A stretch of DNA of 8,453 nt. Source: an uncultured Pseudomonadota bacterium. GTDB lineage: Bacteria > Pseudomonadota > Alphaproteobacteria > RF32 > CAG-239. The stretch covers positions 1 through 8,453 of the forward strand of contig CACXFX010000188.1 in NCBI GenBank assembly GCA_902767055.1, given 5' to 3'. A model generated the notes under the pieces. It saw only the letters and a list, made by a program, of their open reading frames with translations. It did not search any database and had not been told where the DNA came from. This document shows, piece by piece, positions 6,482 through 8,453 of the stretch (positions within the stretch are counted from its first letter, which is position 1; the number at the start of each line of letters is the position of its first letter). Made by a program: the position numbers and the translations under genes.

Positions 6482-8080
6482 TTAATTGTTCATCCGAGAT
6501 TCGGGCGAAAGCGGCGATTCTAAGACAACAGGTGTGAGCAGGATAACCAAGATGGATCGAGTTCCCGTTGAAGAAACAGAGCCGCCGAGAACTGAATTTT
6601 CGGCCGATCCGATGCCGGATTTTTGTACACCGTCTTCAACGCGTTCATAACCGGTCAAAACCAACGTATCACCTGATTTCATTGCAACTTCCTGTGTGAA
6701 ACCGCGTGTTTCGATGACCGGATTTTGAATAAATTCACCACCTTCAGGATCGTTTGTTAAGTTGACTTTTTGAAGTTCAATCAAATCAGACAAAGTCAAG
6801 TTGAACATCAGCATCAAACGACCATGTTCCAAGATACGCGGCAGAACATCAAGCGTGAAGCCCGTTTCAATTTCTTCGGTATCTGTTGACAAATCGTAAT
6901 AACTGCCGTCAGATCCGGAGTTTGTTTTGGTAATTTGTGAAATATAGTTTTGGGTTTTGACAACCTGAATAGGTGCCGGTTTGTTATTTAACGTTGTAAC
7001 CGTGCCGCTTGTCACAAGAGTGGTTTTACCTTGCTCGGACAAAGCCTGAATGGCACTGTTAATGGTCCATTTTCCGGAAACAATTGCCATTGACAATCCG
7101 CTTGCAACGTCGGCCTGACCGGCAGCACCGGTGATGCCTAAACTTGTAATATGGTCATTACCTCCGAATACGGCACCTAAATTAAGGCCGTATTTATCCG
7201 AATTGGTAACGGAAACCTGTAATACCTTAACACTGATGGCAACCTGGCGTGATAAACGTGCGTTCTGTTCATTAACATATTTGGCAACCTTTTTAATATC
7301 CGTCGGTGTACCGGTTAAAGTCAAAACGCCGCTGGATTGGTCGGTTGTCAACTGAGCACCGTTTGAAATCATCGAGCGGATAGCTGTTTCAATCGTTGCC
7401 CAAAGATCAATTGAGACAGAGTTTGAAAGTGAGACGGAAGAAGAACCGCCGCTACCGCTGTTTGAAGAACCGCCGACATCAACCGATAAAGACGGTTTTG
7501 TCGGAAGCGAGTACAGTGTAAATGATTTTGTAATGTATTTATAGAAATAAATTTGTTTTTTCTCATATTTCCACCAAATACCGAAACGATCACAAACTTC
7601 ATCCAAAAGACCGCTCAAAGGACCTTTGTATGAAACGAGCATTTTATTGGTATCGGTCCACTGTGCGCCGATATCTTCCATTGATGGTTTGTTGTTATCG
7701 GCAAGTTGTTGAACCTGACCGTCGAGCTCTTGTTCATAACGCACGGAAATCGAGGTGATTTTGTGAATCATTGAGCCGATTTCATAAAGCGTAATCGGTC
7801 TGTTGGAAATAAGCGTAATACCGTCGGGTGTTTCCAAATAAGAGGGGACGGGGTCGCCTTCATATTCAACTTCGCTTGTATCGCCGAGCCAGATATCATC
7901 ATTGACGCGAATCATATCTGTTTTTGCAGCTTCGGTCGGTTGTTTTGCTTCATGACGCTTTTCGGTTGCGCTTTCAATCTCACGATTGATTGTTTCATCC
8001 ATATCAGATGTTAACGAGCAGGCGCTTAAAAAGCCGGCGAGTGTTAAAGCAAGAGTTAAGTTGATTTTAGTCAAACGCAT
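6482..8080 (-). CDS. pilN: PilN: type IVb pilus outer-membrane secretin lipoprotein
   Basis: This 532-residue lipoprotein secretin should form the outer-membrane ring through which the pilus passes. Signal peptide II: 'LAGFLSAC' with lipobox LSAC and C21; Ser at +2 is consistent with outer-membrane sorting. An N0/STN-like domain at about 90-190 includes 'KGPLSGLLDEVCDRFGIWWKY' in part. A Gly/Ser-rich linker follows (203-223), then an N1-type domain (about 226-290, 'LTLTGTPTDIKKVAKYV'). The beta-barrel region takes up the rest, with 'NPVIETRGFTQEVAMKSGD' and a final 'RSILVILLTPVVL' typical of secretins. ATG 8080 has GGAGG six bases upstream. A longer frame would begin with TTG at 8104, and the intermediate ATG 8086 abuts the Shine-Dalgarno. 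The start overlaps the end of the upstream gene by 14 bp, suggesting translational coupling. Confidence 0.93.
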   Translation of the reverse strand: MRLTKINLTLALTLAGFLSACSLTSDMDETINREIESATEKRHEAKQPTEAAKTDMIRVNDDIWLGDTSEVEYEGDPVPSYLETPDGITLISNRPITLYEIGSMIHKITSISVRYEQELDGQVQQLADNNKPSMEDIGAQWTDTNKMLVSYKGPLSGLLDEVCDRFGIWWKYEKKQIYFYKYITKSFTLYSLPTKPSLSVDVGGSSNSGSGGSSSVSLSNSVSIDLWATIETAIRSMISNGAQLTTDQSSGVLTLTGTPTDIKKVAKYVNEQNARLSRQVAISVKVLQVSVTNSDKYGLNLGAVFGGNDHITSLGITGAAGQADVASGLSMAIVSGKWTINSAIQALSEQGKTTLVTSGTVTTLNNKPAPIQVVKTQNYISQITKTNSGSDGSYYDLSTDTEEIETGFTLDVLPRILEHGRLMLMFNLTLSDLIELQKVNLTNDPEGGEFIQNPVIETRGFTQEVAMKSGDTLVLTGYERVEDGVQKSGIGSAENSVLGGSVSSTGTRSILVILLTPVVLESPLSPESRMNN

Positions 8081-8453
8081 TTTCATCCTCCATTGTTTCG
8101 ACAACTAAAACACGATTACCTTTATAAAATGTTGCAACCGGTGCAGGTCTTGCACGAGCAAAAGCTCTGATTAAAGCAGAACTGACATCGGCAAAGCGGC
8201 CTCTGAACATTGCGCCGGCATTTAAAACATAGTTACGGTTTGTATTCCATACCAAGCGCCAACCGGATTGTTCGCTCCATTCGGTTAGAAGTGCTTTTAA
8301 GTTTTGGCCTTCTTCGGCATACCAATCGCGAACGGCATCTTCACCTTCATCATCTGTTTGATCATCATCGGTTTCAACGGTTGGTTCTTCCGTTAAAACT
8401 TCTTGCGAAACAACGACTTCTTCAGGTGTAGCTTCTGATGCGGGTTGTTCAGC
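8067..8453 (-). CDS. pilL: PilL/TcpQ-like protein, C-terminal part
   Basis: The frame is open at the right edge and ends with TAA at 8067-8069, giving the last 128 residues. An acidic, low-complexity linker rich in Glu, Asp, Thr and Val (about 1-40) precedes a TcpQ-type domain (about 43-118). Its pattern is 'WYAEEGQNLKALLTEWSEQS' then GW, 'LVWNTNRNYVLNAGAMFRG', a helix and 'FYKGNRVLVVET'. TcpQ-like proteins assist secretin assembly and stability in the toxin co-regulated pilus, and PilL of IncI plasmids ends with such a domain. The gene overlaps the pilN start by 14 bp, as expected for a functional pair. A TTG at 8255 could be read as a start, but it lies inside the conserved domain and has continuous homologous-looking sequence upstream, so the gene extends past the window. 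The N-terminal part, any lipobox and the promoter are not visible. Confidence 0.8.
   Translation of the reverse strand, partial: AEQPASEATPEEVVVSQEVLTEEPTVETDDDQTDDEGEDAVRDWYAEEGQNLKALLTEWSEQSGWRLVWNTNRNYVLNAGAMFRGRFADVSSALIRAFARARPAPVATFYKGNRVLVVETMEDENAFD
8087..8091 (-). promoter_or_regulatory. Ribosome binding site that decides the pilN start
   Basis: GGAGG lies six bases before ATG 8080 and directly abuts ATG 8086, ruling the latter out. It is embedded in the final codons of the upstream TcpQ-domain gene. Confidence 0.82.

Noticed and set aside
8067..8255. Separate 62-residue gene starting at a TTG
   Set aside because: The frame continues upstream without a stop to the window edge and the TcpQ domain pattern starts before this codon, so it is the end of a longer gene.

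Overview
The window carries most of a type IVb pilus assembly operon, of the kind known from the R64/IncI1 thin pilus (pilL-N-O-P-Q-R-S) and related to the TCP and BFP systems. The host is a Gram-negative bacterium: there is an outer-membrane secretin lipoprotein, a periplasmic signal-peptide protein and a two-membrane pilus machine. The DNA is moderately AT-rich and the proteins look proteobacterial. An uncultured alphaproteobacterium would fit, but nothing in the window settles the lineage, or whether this is chromosome or plasmid.

Layout. All pilus genes lie on the minus strand and are read from high to low coordinates. The 3' end of a PilL/TcpQ-like gene runs off the right edge (8067-8453). 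It is followed by the PilN secretin lipoprotein (6482-8080), PilO (5181-6464, GTG start), an unusually large PilP (3572-5191), the PilQ ATPase (1898-3559), the PilR inner-membrane platform (764-1885) and a PilS-like pilin or pseudopilin (198-758). Genes overlap by 11-14 bp or are separated by 5-17 bp, so this is one transcription unit whose promoter lies beyond the right edge. At the left edge the 3' end of an unrecognised plus-strand gene (3-179) converges on pilS, with only 18 bp between the stop codons and a weak hairpin plus T-run there.

How the parts should work together. PilQ hydrolyses ATP at the cytoplasmic face and drives PilR, which handles pilin subunits in the inner membrane. PilO (one membrane segment, large domains on both sides) and PilP (periplasmic) link this platform to the PilN secretin ring in the outer membrane, with the TcpQ domain of PilL assisting the secretin. 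PilS would be a subunit of the fibre.

The notable departures from the R64 pattern are three. PilP is about 540 residues, with a Pro/Ala/Lys/Asn-rich linker and a long coiled coil placed before a recognisable C-terminal PilP-like domain. The PilS-like protein has a type IVb-like disulfide pair but no Glu at position +5 of a credible class III leader. The operon ends at pilS, with no lytic transglycosylase (pilT), prepilin peptidase (pilU) or adhesin (pilV) following. Three starts were revised from Shine-Dalgarno evidence or start-codon reading: pilN ATG at 8080, pilP ATG at 5191, and pilO GTG at 6464.
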